Both the position numbers and the translations under genes were made by a program. Shown piece by piece: positions 18,467-26,993 of a stretch of DNA of 64,000 bases (positions within the stretch are counted from its first letter, which is position 1; each line of letters starts with the position of its first letter). The notes below the pieces were generated by a model. It was given only the letters and a program-made list of their open reading frames with translations, searched no databases and had not been told where the DNA came from. Source of the stretch: Geobacteraceae bacterium (GTDB taxonomy: Bacteria > Desulfobacterota > Desulfuromonadia > Geobacterales > Pseudopelobacteraceae); contig JAAXTM010000011.1 in assembly GCA_013336525.1 (NCBI GenBank), positions 1-64,000 of the forward strand. Reading direction: 5' to 3'.

Positions 18467-20035
18467 CTACCCCCTCTTCAGTTTCCGGCGCAGCAATGAT
18501 AACGCTTCAATGGCTTCTTCGGAGCGCAACAGCTTTACTGTTAACATATATAGAGCACTTCCGCAGACAATAGAGACACCCAAAACAGAACCTTTCAACA
18601 ATTTATGCCCTGATTGTGACCAATCAACCAAAGAACAGCTATACCAGACCGCTGCCGCCATCGGAATCGATGCAGCCGCAGATTTTAATGCAGTCGTCAT
18701 TATGCGATTTCCTCCAAAGGAACCGATCTTGAGCCTCAGGAGCCAGAGCAGCATCAGCATGTTACAGAACGCTGAAAGTGTCGTCGCAAGAGCCAATCCG
18801 CCATGCTTTAAAGGCCCCATCAATAAAAGGCTCAAGCAAAGGTTGACTATAAAGGCCATAAGCGCGGTATATACCGGGGTTTTTGTGTCTTTAAGTGCAT
18901 AAAATACCGGCACCAGCACTCGCGTCAACGCAACGAAGGAGAGTCCAAGGGAGTAATACAGCAGAGCGGTCGCAGAGCTTACAGCAGTCGCATAATCAAA
19001 AGCGCCCCCCATGAATATCAGACTGAAAATTGGCGTTGAACAGACCATCAAACCGGCCATGGCAGGAATAGTAATAAAAAGCGTCAAGCGCACTCCGAAA
19101 GAGAGCGTTTCCTTCATTCCGTCAATATCACCCTCTGCCGCCTGCCTGCTCATCGACGGAAGAACAGCCTGCGCCACCGATACGGTGAAAATACCCTGAG
19201 GAAACTCGAACAGCCGCTGAGCATAGAACAGAAAGGAGACACTACCCTGCGGCAGCAGTGACGCCAGAATGGCGCTGACGGTAATATTCAGATAATAGAC
19301 GCCAACTCCAAAAACGGACGGCAGCATTAACAGGGCAATACTGCGGATTTCAGGAGAACTGAAGTTGAAATTAGGCTTGAGTGGAAATCCCTTACTCCAG
19401 AGAACCGGCAGCTGCATGACCAGCTGAATACAACCGCCTATAAGGACACCAACCGCAAGAGCTGTGATGGGTAGTTCAAAGAAACCACGCAGGCAAAGGG
19501 CGGCCAGAATCATCGAAATATTCAGGAAAACTGTTGAAATGGCAGGTGTAAAGAAATGACGCAGTGTATTTAGCACCCCCATACAGAGGGCTACAAGGCT
19601 GATAAAGAATATGTAAGGAAACATCAGGCGATTGAGCAGAACCGCTAGTTCGAATTTACCAGGTTCTGCTTTGAAACCGGGGAACATCAGACCAACAATA
19701 ACAGGAGAGAGCAGGATTCCGGCAAGAGTTATGGCTGCCATTACAATTGTAAGCAGTGTAAAGCAGGTATTGGCCAACTCACGGGCCTTTTCGTCACCCC
19801 GTTGCGAAAGAGTTGATGAAAAGGTCGGGACAAAAGCGGCCGTCAGGGCCCCTTCTGCAAAGAAACGCCGGAGCATATTGGGAATCTGAAAAGCGGCGAA
19901 AAAAGCATCCGTTGCCAGACCTGCCCCGAAAAGGCGCGATATGACCATATCCCGGACCATGCCCATTATTCGTGACAGCATCGTTGCGCTGCCAAGAATC
20001 CCGGCAGCCCGGGCTATATTCCTTTTTTCTGACAT
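18467..20035 (-). CDS. murJ: Lipid II flippase MurJ
   Basis: MurJ moves the peptidoglycan precursor lipid II across the inner membrane. The 522 residues have about 14 hydrophobic helices. The family's N-terminal signature runs from AAGILGSATMLSRIMGMVRD to FFAEGALTAAFVP. YAQRLFEFPQGIFTVSVA near the middle and FYALKDTKTPV later are also typical. It lies 13 bp below thrC and 2 bp above ogt on the same strand, so the three are likely cotranscribed. Confidence 0.95.
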   Translation of the reverse strand: MSEKRNIARAAGILGSATMLSRIMGMVRDMVISRLFGAGLATDAFFAAFQIPNMLRRFFAEGALTAAFVPTFSSTLSQRGDEKARELANTCFTLLTIVMAAITLAGILLSPVIVGLMFPGFKAEPGKFELAVLLNRLMFPYIFFISLVALCMGVLNTLRHFFTPAISTVFLNISMILAALCLRGFFELPITALAVGVLIGGCIQLVMQLPVLWSKGFPLKPNFNFSSPEIRSIALLMLPSVFGVGVYYLNITVSAILASLLPQGSVSFLFYAQRLFEFPQGIFTVSVAQAVLPSMSRQAAEGDIDGMKETLSFGVRLTLFITIPAMAGLMVCSTPIFSLIFMGGAFDYATAVSSATALLYYSLGLSFVALTRVLVPVFYALKDTKTPVYTALMAFIVNLCLSLLLMGPLKHGGLALATTLSAFCNMLMLLWLLRLKIGSFGGNRIMTTALKSAAASIPMAAAVWYSCSLVDWSQSGHKLLKGSVLGVSIVCGSALYMLTVKLLRSEEAIEALSLLRRKLKRG

Positions 20036-20048
20036 AGGAGTGGGTTAG

Positions 20049-21434
20049 TTACCCAATGTGAGCAATGAAGAATTCACGAATTTTGTCTATGTCAGCATCC
20101 ATGATTTCGCACCTGGTCGGCTTTCCGTATAATTCATTGACTGACTCTGGCAGCGGGACCTGGAATCCAAGTGACTGTTCCACTGTTTCGCTGAATTTTG
20201 CCGGGTGAGCAGTAGCAAGGCAGACCCTTGCAGAATCAGTCGGCAACAGGTCAAGAGCGGCCTTGACGCCGACGGCAGTATGAGGGTCAAGCAGGTAGCC
20301 GGTCTCTGCATAAAAATCACGGATTGTCTGAAGTGTTGATGCCTGATCAACCGAAGCGGAGCAAAAATCATTTCTAACCAGTATCATTTCGTCCGGAGTG
20401 CATGATATGCGGCCATGCTCTTTCAGTTCAGCAAATGCTTCTTTAAGTCGGTCAGTGTTCCCAGCAAACAGATGATACAGGTATCGCTCGAAATTAGATG
20501 CGATCTGGATATCCATTGAAGGAGAAACAGTGGAAACGACCCCACCAAGCGAGTAATCAGCTGCATTTATAAAGCGGGTCAATATATTGTTTTCATTGGT
20601 TGCCAGCAAAAGCTTGTCGACAGGCAGCCCCATTCTCTTTGCCACATAACCGGCAAAAATATCGCCAAAGTTACCGGTAGGCACAGAAAAACTGACCGGT
20701 ATCGTTTTTTCATCAGTGACCCGCAACCAGGCGTAAAAATAATAGACTACCTGTGCCAACACCCTTGCCCAATTGATTGAATTGACAGCCCCCAAAGAAT
20801 ACTTTTCTTTGAAGACCAGGTCCCCGAAAAGCTCTTTAACCATATCCTGACAATCATCAAAGGTACCACGTACCGCAATATTATGAACATTGGCATCGGT
20901 AACAGAAGTCATCTGCATCGCTTGAACCGCAGAGGTTTTTCCATGCGGATGAAGAATAAAAATGGAAATACCCTTTTTCCCGCGAACCCCATGTATGGCA
21001 GCGCTGCCGGTGTCTCCAGAAGTAGCGCCGATTATATTCAATGTTTGCTTACGTTCCGCCAGTATGTACTCGAACAGATTCCCCAGGAACTGCAGTGCAA
21101 CATCCTTGAATGCCAGAGTCACGCCATGAAACAGTTCAAGGATGTAGACACCGTTGTGTTTGACCACCGGCGTGACATCAGGATGTGTAAATGTTGCATA
21201 AGATCGGTTGATCAGACTCTTCAGGTCACCGGTTGGAATATCGTCGACGAATCGTGAAATAACTTCAAAAGCCAACTCTGGGTAAGATAGCCCTCTCCAG
21301 GATTCGAGTTGCTCTCTGGTGATAACCGGATAGGATTGCGGCAGGAGCAGACCTCCATCTGATGCCAAGCCCATCATGACGGCATCTTTGAAGGTAATGG
21401 GACTGATACCGCCACGGGTACTTATATAATGCAT
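20049..21434 (-). CDS. thrC: Threonine synthase
   Basis: This PLP enzyme converts O-phosphohomoserine to threonine. The 461 residues begin MHYISTRGGISPITF, the usual ThrC N terminus with the YxSTRG motif. The PLP lysine is Lys110 in GVTLAFKDVALQFLG. GATSGDTGSAAI and SVPTGNFGDIFAGY are the phosphate-binding loops. I choose the ATG at 21434, which has AAAGG nine bases upstream; a TTG at 21440 is possible. The type (YxSTRG start, long form) is that of gamma-proteobacteria and yeast. Confidence 0.95.
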   Translation of the reverse strand: MHYISTRGGISPITFKDAVMMGLASDGGLLLPQSYPVITREQLESWRGLSYPELAFEVISRFVDDIPTGDLKSLINRSYATFTHPDVTPVVKHNGVYILELFHGVTLAFKDVALQFLGNLFEYILAERKQTLNIIGATSGDTGSAAIHGVRGKKGISIFILHPHGKTSAVQAMQMTSVTDANVHNIAVRGTFDDCQDMVKELFGDLVFKEKYSLGAVNSINWARVLAQVVYYFYAWLRVTDEKTIPVSFSVPTGNFGDIFAGYVAKRMGLPVDKLLLATNENNILTRFINAADYSLGGVVSTVSPSMDIQIASNFERYLYHLFAGNTDRLKEAFAELKEHGRISCTPDEMILVRNDFCSASVDQASTLQTIRDFYAETGYLLDPHTAVGVKAALDLLPTDSARVCLATAHPAKFSETVEQSLGFQVPLPESVNELYGKPTRCEIMDADIDKIREFFIAHIG

Positions 21435-21506
21435 GATCAAAACCTTTCACTATTTTAATGGCGCGCACTATAGCAGATAGAAAATAAATATGGAAGGGGG
21501 TCACCC

Positions 21507-22115
21507 TCAGGAAGCGGTCGGCAGCACACTCTCCCGAAGATCTACAGGTGCCAGCACAAAAAATACCCGTAACAGACAGTATTTATAAAACTCGCGAAAC
21601 AATAGCTGAAAACTGCCGCCATGACTCCACCACGACTCCTTGAGATTAACAGAATCCACAGGATAAGGAATTATGGTTATGTCTTTTGGGAGAGAGTTCC
21701 GGAACAATAAGGAAGCACGCTTGAGGTGATAACGAGATGTGATCAGAAGTACTGAGTGAACTCCGTTACCGACTATCACGTCACGTCCAAAGATTGAATT
21801 TTCAAGTGTATTGCGGGACGATTTTTCAAGAATAACATTTTCGGCAGAAGGATCACCGCTCTTCGGACGATACAGATCACTTTTTCTGACTGAAGGGTCG
21901 ACTCCGACAAAAATAAGATATTTAGCGCGAGATTCCCGAAAAAGACGCACCCCTTCCTCTACGCGCCCTTTACCTCCTGTCAAAACAACAATTGCGCCAG
22001 CTTTCTGAGTATTCTGCCGATACGAAAATGTTTTATAAGTAAAATCAATAAAAAGAGCCGTTATAACAACAGAACCAATGATACATAATGTAAAAAATGC
22101 CTTAACAATATTCAT
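21507..22115 (-). CDS. YdcF/SanA/ElyC family protein (DUF218)
   Basis: This protein of about 202 residues has one N-terminal membrane helix (FFTLCIIGSVVITALFI) and a DUF218 domain. Family motifs are AIVVLTGGKGRVEEGVRLF, SSRNTLENSIF and VLLITSRYHLKRASLLF. Relatives such as SanA and ElyC affect envelope integrity and peptidoglycan or lipid carrier metabolism, but the reaction is not known. I use the ATG at 22115 preceded by GGGGCAGCT; a TTG at 22142 would overlap the proposed rpmB promoter. It is divergent from rpmB. Confidence 0.85.
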   Translation of the reverse strand: MNIVKAFFTLCIIGSVVITALFIDFTYKTFSYRQNTQKAGAIVVLTGGKGRVEEGVRLFRESRAKYLIFVGVDPSVRKSDLYRPKSGDPSAENVILEKSSRNTLENSIFGRDVIVGNGVHSVLLITSRYHLKRASLLFRNSLPKDITIIPYPVDSVNLKESWWSHGGSFQLLFREFYKYCLLRVFFVLAPVDLRESVLPTAS

Positions 22116-22133
22116 AGCTGCCCCATATTTTTC

Positions 22134-22162
22134 TTGCAACAATCACGTCAGTCTGCTATAAA
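22134..22162 (+). promoter_or_regulatory. Sigma-70-type promoter for rpmB
   Basis: TTGCAA at 22134-22139 and TATAAA at 22157-22162 are separated by exactly 17 bp. The expected start near 22169 lies about 26 bases before the rpmB ATG and leaves room for the CGGAGGACA ribosome binding site. Confidence 0.6.
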
Positions 22163-22194
22163 ATTTTTTTCAGCAATCAACGGAGGACAACAAT

Positions 22195-22389
22195 ATGTCA
22201 AGAAAATGTGAAATTTGCGGTAAAGGCCCTAGCTTTGGGAATAACGTCAGCCATGCAAACAACAAAACCCGTACGGTGTGGTACCCGAATCTTCAGAAAA
22301 TCAAAGCTGTAAAAAGCAACGGCAGCATTTCTACAGTGAAAGTTTGTACCCGCTGTATCCGCTCAGGATTCGTCACTAAATCCCTTTAG
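22195..22389 (+). CDS. rpmB: 50S ribosomal protein bL28
   Basis: This 64-residue large-subunit protein starts [20 protein letters not shown]. It is the zinc-binding form, with CEIC near the N terminus and CTRC near the C terminus. WYPNLQKIK is a conserved core. A CGGAGGAC ribosome binding site precedes the ATG, a good promoter lies upstream and a strong terminator downstream, so it is a single-gene unit. It is alone, without rpmG beside it. Confidence 0.97.
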   Translation: MSRKCEICGKGPSFGNNVSHANNKTRTVWYPNLQKIKAVKSNGSISTVKVCTRCIRSGFVTKSL

Positions 22390-22415
22390 GCAATTCCAGA
22401 GCTGCTTCGATCACT

Positions 22416-22448
22416 AAGCCGCACCCTTCAGGGATGCGGCTTTTTTTC
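22416..22448 (+). terminator. Factor-independent terminator after rpmB
   Basis: AAGCCGCA at 22416-22423 pairs with TGCGGCTT at 22435-22442; an inner CCC/GGG pair extends the stem around a TTCA loop. A run of seven T residues follows. The minus strand has only a short T stretch, so it mainly serves rpmB. Confidence 0.9.
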
Positions 22449-22459
22449 GTAGCCATGGT

Positions 22460-22834
22460 TTACAGGCTGGCAACAACTTCTATCTCAAGCATTGCACCAC
22501 GTGGGAGAGATTTCACTGCAACAGTGGAGCGAGCTGGCTTATGAATGCGAAAACAATTGCCATACACATCATTAACTGCAGAAAAGTCAGCCATATCAAT
22601 CAGGTAAATAGTTGTTTTGATAACATCATCAAAACCGACAGATGCAGCAGACAACACAGCGGCAATATTATTCATTACCTGTTCCGCCTGACGGGTTATA
22701 TCGCCAGACACCAACTCACCGGTAGCCGGGTCAAGCGGGATCTGACCTGAACAAAACAGCATGTTGCCGCATTTTACTGCCTGTGAATATGGCCCGATTG
22801 CTGCCGGCGCTTTTTCTGTATGTATAATTTCCAT
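22460..22834 (-). CDS. ridA: RidA family enamine/imine deaminase
   Basis: RidA proteins hydrolyse reactive 2-aminoacrylate and related imines released by PLP enzymes. The translation shows APAAIGPYSQAVKCGN, FCSGQIPLDPATGEL and the C-terminal signature RSTVAVKSLPRGAMLEIE, which contains the substrate-binding arginine. The length of 124 residues is normal. The ATG at 22834 comes 2 bp after the rel stop; a TTG at 22840 is better placed relative to the GGAAAGGG element, so the first two residues are uncertain. Confidence 0.93.
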   Translation of the reverse strand: MEIIHTEKAPAAIGPYSQAVKCGNMLFCSGQIPLDPATGELVSGDITRQAEQVMNNIAAVLSAASVGFDDVIKTTIYLIDMADFSAVNDVYGNCFRIHKPARSTVAVKSLPRGAMLEIEVVASL

Positions 22835-22836
22835 TT

Positions 22837-24987
22837 TCAATGCTTCACCCTTTCCACTTTGATAACACCCTTTATTTTCATAAGTGAATTCATGACTTTC
22901 TGAAGATGGGCCAGATCGACTACGTTTACCTCAAAAACATTTTCACCACGCTGGTCAATAGTACTTTGAATATGGGCACTGGCAATATTGGCCTCGCAGT
23001 TTGTAATTGCCAGGGTTATTGTTGCCAAAATACCCTTTACGTCATGACACAGAACTCTTATTTTAACCGGCAGCACAGCCGTTTTCAACTTGTTCCAGGC
23101 TACATCAACACAACGTTCGGGATCACTTTCCAGAGCAAACTGACAATCGGCGGTATGCACAGTGACGCCTTTACCACGTGTGATAAAACCGACAATTTCA
23201 TCCCCTGGCACCGGATTACAGCACTTGCCAAAACGCACAAGCACATCGTCCAGTCCGCCTATTTCAACCGCACCGCTTGATTTACCCTTCAACTTGTTTA
23301 TAACAGACTCAAGCCTTGATTCCTTATGCTCAGCACGCTCTTTCAGCTTTTCTTCGGGAAGAAGTTTTGCAACAATCTGACTGCTGGATATTTTCCCATA
23401 GCCAACTGCCGCTAGCAGGTCTTCATCTGCTGCATAACCGAATTCTGCGGCGATCTTCTTGAACTCACCGCTTTTTTGTATCTTCTGCAGATTGAGAGAA
23501 TATCTGCGGAAGTCTTTTTCGCAAAATTCGCGTCCAAGCACGATACTGCGCTTACGCTCTTCAATCTTGATCCAGGCCCTGATTTTATTGCGCGCCCGGG
23601 AACTTTTTACAATCTTGAGCCAATCCTTGCTGGGCGTATGGTGCGGCGAGGTTATCACCTCGACAATATCGCCGTTTTTAAGTTCGTACTTGAGCGGCAC
23701 CAGCTTCCCGTTAACCTTTGCACCAACACAGCGATGCCCGATATCAGTATGAACGCTGTAGGCAAAGTCAATCGGCGTAGAGCCCTTTGGATATCCCTTC
23801 ACATCTCCTTTAGGAGTAAAAACATAGACCTCTTCCGTGAACAGCTCAACCTTGACCGAATCCATAAACTCTTTGGAATCCTGAAGATCCTGCTGCCATT
23901 CGAGAAGCTGCCGCAGCCAGGCAAAGCGCTTGACGTCCTTCTCGTCGTACCCCTTACCCTCTTTGTACTTCCAGTGCGCCGCAATGCCGGCATCGGCAAC
24001 ACTGTGCATCTCGTTAGTACGAATCTGAACTTCCATCCGGTCACCCTGCGGACCGATAACAGTCGTGTGCAGGGACTGATACATATTCCCTTTGGGCATT
24101 GCAATGTAGTCTTTGAAACGTCCCGGAATAGGCTTCCAGGCAGAATGGATAACCCCCAGCACCTCATAACATTCACGAACATCCTCAACAAGTATTCTAA
24201 CTGCAATAAGATCGTAAATTTCTTCAAATTCTACATTGCGTTTTTCCATCTTTCGATAGATAGAATAAAGGTGTTTGCTACGACCGGATACTTCGCCATG
24301 AATCCCGTAAAAATTCAATTTTTCTGATATGATAGCTTTAGCTTCTTCAACAAATGCTTCACGTTCGTGCTTTTTCTGGGATATTTTCTTTACCAGATCA
24401 AAGTATATTTCCGGATGTAAATAGCGGAACGAAAGGTCTTCAAGCTCCACCTTTACCCACGATATTCCAAGTCTATTGGCGATGGGAGCGTAAATGTCCA
24501 TCGTTTCACGGGCAATCCGCCGTTGTTTCACTTCGTCCTGAAACTCCAGGGTTCGCATATTGTGAAGACGGTCAGCTAATTTGACCAGAATGACACGAAT
24601 GTCGATGGCCATCGCCAGCAACATTTTACGGAAGTTTTCCGCCTGACTTTCTTCCTTTGTCTTGAAGTTTATCTTGCTGATCTTGGTGACACCATCCACC
24701 AGAGCAGCCACCTCACTGCCGAACATCTTGGTCAGATCTTCTGATGTTGCCAGAGTGTCTTCGATCGTGTCATGCAGAAAGCCGGTCACAATACTGGGGA
24801 CATCAAGCTTGAGATCAGCCAGAAGGCCGGCGACCTCCATCGGATGAATGATATATGGCTCACCGGACAGCCTTGTCTGCCCCTGGTGTACCTTGGCACA
24901 GTATACATACGCCTTGCGAATCAGATTATGATCAGCAGTCGGATTATACGCTGAAACCTTATCAAGAATGTCATTGAGCCGGATCAT
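22837..24987 (-). CDS. rel: Bifunctional (p)ppGpp synthetase/hydrolase Rel
   Basis: This enzyme makes and breaks the stringent-response alarmone. The 716 residues hold an HD hydrolase domain with H72-D73 in LHDTIEDT and RLHNMRTLEF. The synthetase domain has YQSLHTTVIGPQGDRMEVQI. Then come a TGS domain (about 385-445, VYVFTPKGDVKGYPKGSTP), a cysteine-pair segment GKCCNPVPGDEI, and a C-terminal ACT domain. Intact hydrolase motifs show it is a SpoT/Rel type and not RelA. The rpoZ terminator lies upstream of it, so it is probably expressed partly apart from gmk-rpoZ. Confidence 0.96.
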   Translation of the reverse strand: MIRLNDILDKVSAYNPTADHNLIRKAYVYCAKVHQGQTRLSGEPYIIHPMEVAGLLADLKLDVPSIVTGFLHDTIEDTLATSEDLTKMFGSEVAALVDGVTKISKINFKTKEESQAENFRKMLLAMAIDIRVILVKLADRLHNMRTLEFQDEVKQRRIARETMDIYAPIANRLGISWVKVELEDLSFRYLHPEIYFDLVKKISQKKHEREAFVEEAKAIISEKLNFYGIHGEVSGRSKHLYSIYRKMEKRNVEFEEIYDLIAVRILVEDVRECYEVLGVIHSAWKPIPGRFKDYIAMPKGNMYQSLHTTVIGPQGDRMEVQIRTNEMHSVADAGIAAHWKYKEGKGYDEKDVKRFAWLRQLLEWQQDLQDSKEFMDSVKVELFTEEVYVFTPKGDVKGYPKGSTPIDFAYSVHTDIGHRCVGAKVNGKLVPLKYELKNGDIVEVITSPHHTPSKDWLKIVKSSRARNKIRAWIKIEERKRSIVLGREFCEKDFRRYSLNLQKIQKSGEFKKIAAEFGYAADEDLLAAVGYGKISSSQIVAKLLPEEKLKERAEHKESRLESVINKLKGKSSGAVEIGGLDDVLVRFGKCCNPVPGDEIVGFITRGKGVTVHTADCQFALESDPERCVDVAWNKLKTAVLPVKIRVLCHDVKGILATITLAITNCEANIASAHIQSTIDQRGENVFEVNVVDLAHLQKVMNSLMKIKGVIKVERVKH

Positions 24988-25035
24988 ACGTTATTCGTCG
25001 CCTGTCAAAAAAGTGGGAATATACGGGGAGTAGAT

Positions 25036-25073
25036 AAAAAAAGGGTGGAACCGGAATAATTCCAGTTCCACCC
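25036..25073 (-). terminator. Terminator after rpoZ
   Basis: Read on the minus strand, GGGTGGAAC at 25073-25065 pairs with GTTCCACCC at 25051-25043 (one G/C offset near the tip), and seven T residues follow. It sits 12 bp past the rpoZ stop and about 50 bp before the rel start. Confidence 0.9.
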
Positions 25074-25084
25074 GGGGTGGCAGA

Positions 25085-25288
25085 TTAGGCGCGCTGTTTT
25101 TTCGAAACTTCGTAGCTGATTTTACCGGCAGCGATTTCACGAAGAGCAGTGACAACCTGACGATTTTTTGAATCAACCAATGGTTGCGCCCCTTTATAGA
25201 GCTGTTTTACGCGCTTAGCAGCCAGTATTACCAGCTGGAATCTGTTTTCTACTTTCTCCAGACAATCTTCAACAGTAACTCGAGCCAT
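25085..25288 (-). CDS. rpoZ: RNA polymerase omega subunit
   Basis: Omega helps assemble the beta-prime subunit and takes part in ppGpp binding in many proteobacteria. The 67 residues start [20 protein letters not shown] and contain the conserved AAKRVKQL and [12 protein letters not shown]. It lies between gmk and rel, as in many proteobacteria, and is followed by its own strong terminator. Confidence 0.96.
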   Translation of the reverse strand: MARVTVEDCLEKVENRFQLVILAAKRVKQLYKGAQPLVDSKNRQVVTALREIAAGKISYEVSKKQRA

Positions 25289-25342
25289 GAACTTACTCCT
25301 TCCTGCAACTTTAGATGAAAGACTTTTGTACGCTAATTTACT

Positions 25343-25951
25343 TCATATATCAAACAATTTTCCAACTTTTTCCATCATTCTAAAGGTTTTGCGTCGATGG
25401 GCAATGACTATTGCCGCCAATTCCTGGCATGCAACATCAAAATTATCGTTAATAATTATGTAATCATACCAACGTGCTTCCTTAATTTCATCGGCAGCCC
25501 GGATAATACGACGTTCAATAACATCCCTGGCATCAGTTGAGCGCCCCTCAAGACGGCGGCGAAGCTCCTCCATACTGGGCGGCATAATAAATACATATAC
25601 CCCCCCATCGAACTGTTCCTTCAACCTGCGAGCCCCCTGACAATCGATATCCAGAACCAGATCGATCCCGTTTTTTCTGGCCTCTTCAAGTGTACGCAGC
25701 GCTGTACCGTACATGTTGCCGTGAACTTCAGCCCACTCGGCAAAAGCATCTTCTTCTACCATCCGCTCAAAAGCCTCATTACTGACGAAATGGTACGCTT
25801 CACCCTCTATCTCGCCATCCCTCGGTGCACGAGTCGTGTAACTGACTGACTCTTTCATGTCTGGAAATTTTTTAAATAATTCCCGACAAAGAGACGTTTT
25901 GCCGGCACCGGATGGGGCCGAAAGAATAAGAATCAAGCCTTCACGTTTCAT
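25343..25951 (-). CDS. gmk: Guanylate kinase
   Basis: This enzyme phosphorylates GMP to GDP. The 202 residues have the P-loop SAPSGAGKTS at 11-20. The GMP-binding region shows SVSYTTRAPRDGE and EWAEVHGNMYGT. DLVLDIDCQGARRLKE and IMPPSMEELRRRL are also family hallmarks. It lies 62 bp below yicC and 54 bp above rpoZ. Confidence 0.96.
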   Translation of the reverse strand: MKREGLILILSAPSGAGKTSLCRELFKKFPDMKESVSYTTRAPRDGEIEGEAYHFVSNEAFERMVEEDAFAEWAEVHGNMYGTALRTLEEARKNGIDLVLDIDCQGARRLKEQFDGGVYVFIMPPSMEELRRRLEGRSTDARDVIERRIIRAADEIKEARWYDYIIINDNFDVACQELAAIVIAHRRKTFRMMEKVGKLFDI

Positions 25952-26013
25952 CAGATATTCCTCTCAAAATAGTGCCGTTTGGTAAATTAGTAATTGTGCA
26001 TAATCCGGTCAGA

Positions 26014-26892
26014 CTATTCTACGTTTTGAACCTGTTCCCGCATTTTTTCCATTTCTGCCTTAATCTGAATGACCAGATTTGTAATGCCGGCGTCATTTGA
26101 TTTCGACCCAATCGTGTTGACCTCCCGATTCATCTCCTGCATCAGGAAATCAAGCTTGCGCCCTACCGGCTCTGAACTGCTGAGCGCCGCGTCAAACTGG
26201 CTGAAATGGCTAGACAGTCGAACCAGTTCCTCAGTAATATCAGAGCGATCAGCCAACAATGCAACTTCCTGAGCCAATCGACTTTCGTCCATTTCAGCGC
26301 CTTCAAGCAGTTGTTCTAAACGGGATTTCAATTTTTGACGGTATTCCATCACCACCTGCGGTGTCCGCTCCCCTATCAATGCTGCCCACTCGGCAACCTG
26401 CTGCCGCCTGGCCCGCAGGTCGTTTGCCAGTGCCTCGCCCTCCCGAAAACGCATACCTTCCAAAGCAATAACAGCACCTTCCACAGCAGCCAGCAGCTGC
26501 GGCTGTAATTCCGTTTCATCAAAAACCCCAGCAACCTCTTTCATCACGCCTTTTTGAGACATTATGAGAGAGAGAGGGGCATCCTGTGGTAGATTCAGTT
26601 CTTTAGCCAAACGTGTATAGGCATCATAATATCCACGAGCAACGGCCATATCCAATTGCGGAGCTGTATTAGCGGCAGTTGCCTCATCCCACTGCACAGA
26701 AATATCAATTTTGCCTCGCTTAAGAACTGAAGCGGCCAGACGTTTCACCTCATTTTCAAATGCATAAAATGATCGCGGCAACCGCACCGAAATTTCACCG
26801 TAGCGATGATTGACTGAACGAATCTCGACCAAAAAATTGCCGGTTGGAGCAGTTGCTTCCCCTTTACCATATCCTGTCATGCTTTTGAGCAC
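26014..26892 (-). CDS. yicC: YicC/YloC family endoribonuclease
   Basis: Members of this family are recently recognised RNases that clip structured RNAs. The N terminus LKSMTGYGKGEA followed by VEIRSVNHRYGEISVRLPR is diagnostic. The C terminus has KLDFLMQEMNREVNTIGSK and the final KAEMEKMREQVQNVE. The length of 292 residues is normal. yicC-gmk-rpoZ is a common cluster. Unlike many genomes, there is no remA/DUF370 gene between yicC and gmk. Confidence 0.94.
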   Translation of the reverse strand: MLKSMTGYGKGEATAPTGNFLVEIRSVNHRYGEISVRLPRSFYAFENEVKRLAASVLKRGKIDISVQWDEATAANTAPQLDMAVARGYYDAYTRLAKELNLPQDAPLSLIMSQKGVMKEVAGVFDETELQPQLLAAVEGAVIALEGMRFREGEALANDLRARRQQVAEWAALIGERTPQVVMEYRQKLKSRLEQLLEGAEMDESRLAQEVALLADRSDITEELVRLSSHFSQFDAALSSSEPVGRKLDFLMQEMNREVNTIGSKSNDAGITNLVIQIKAEMEKMREQVQNVE

Positions 26893-26958
26893 TAAAACTA
26901 CCTCCTGAACTTTTCTAACTTGCTAATATTTTTTACGTTCACATACCGTAATTCCTGC

Positions 26959-26986
26959 TTGTTTGTCCAGCCAATTCCGGTATAGT
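26959..26986 (+). promoter_or_regulatory. Candidate recC promoter giving a nearly leaderless mRNA
   Basis: TTGTTT at 26959-26964 and TATAGT at 26981-26986 are 16 bp apart. The expected start would fall at about 26993, immediately before the recC ATG at 26994, where no spaced ribosome binding site is seen. If correct, the message is leaderless. Confidence 0.4.
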
Positions 26987-26993
26987 TCCAGGT

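Noticed and set aside
23476-24327. 283-codon plus-strand frame inside rel
   Set aside because: It is antisense to the rel catalytic domains, and no function or ribosome binding site is visible.
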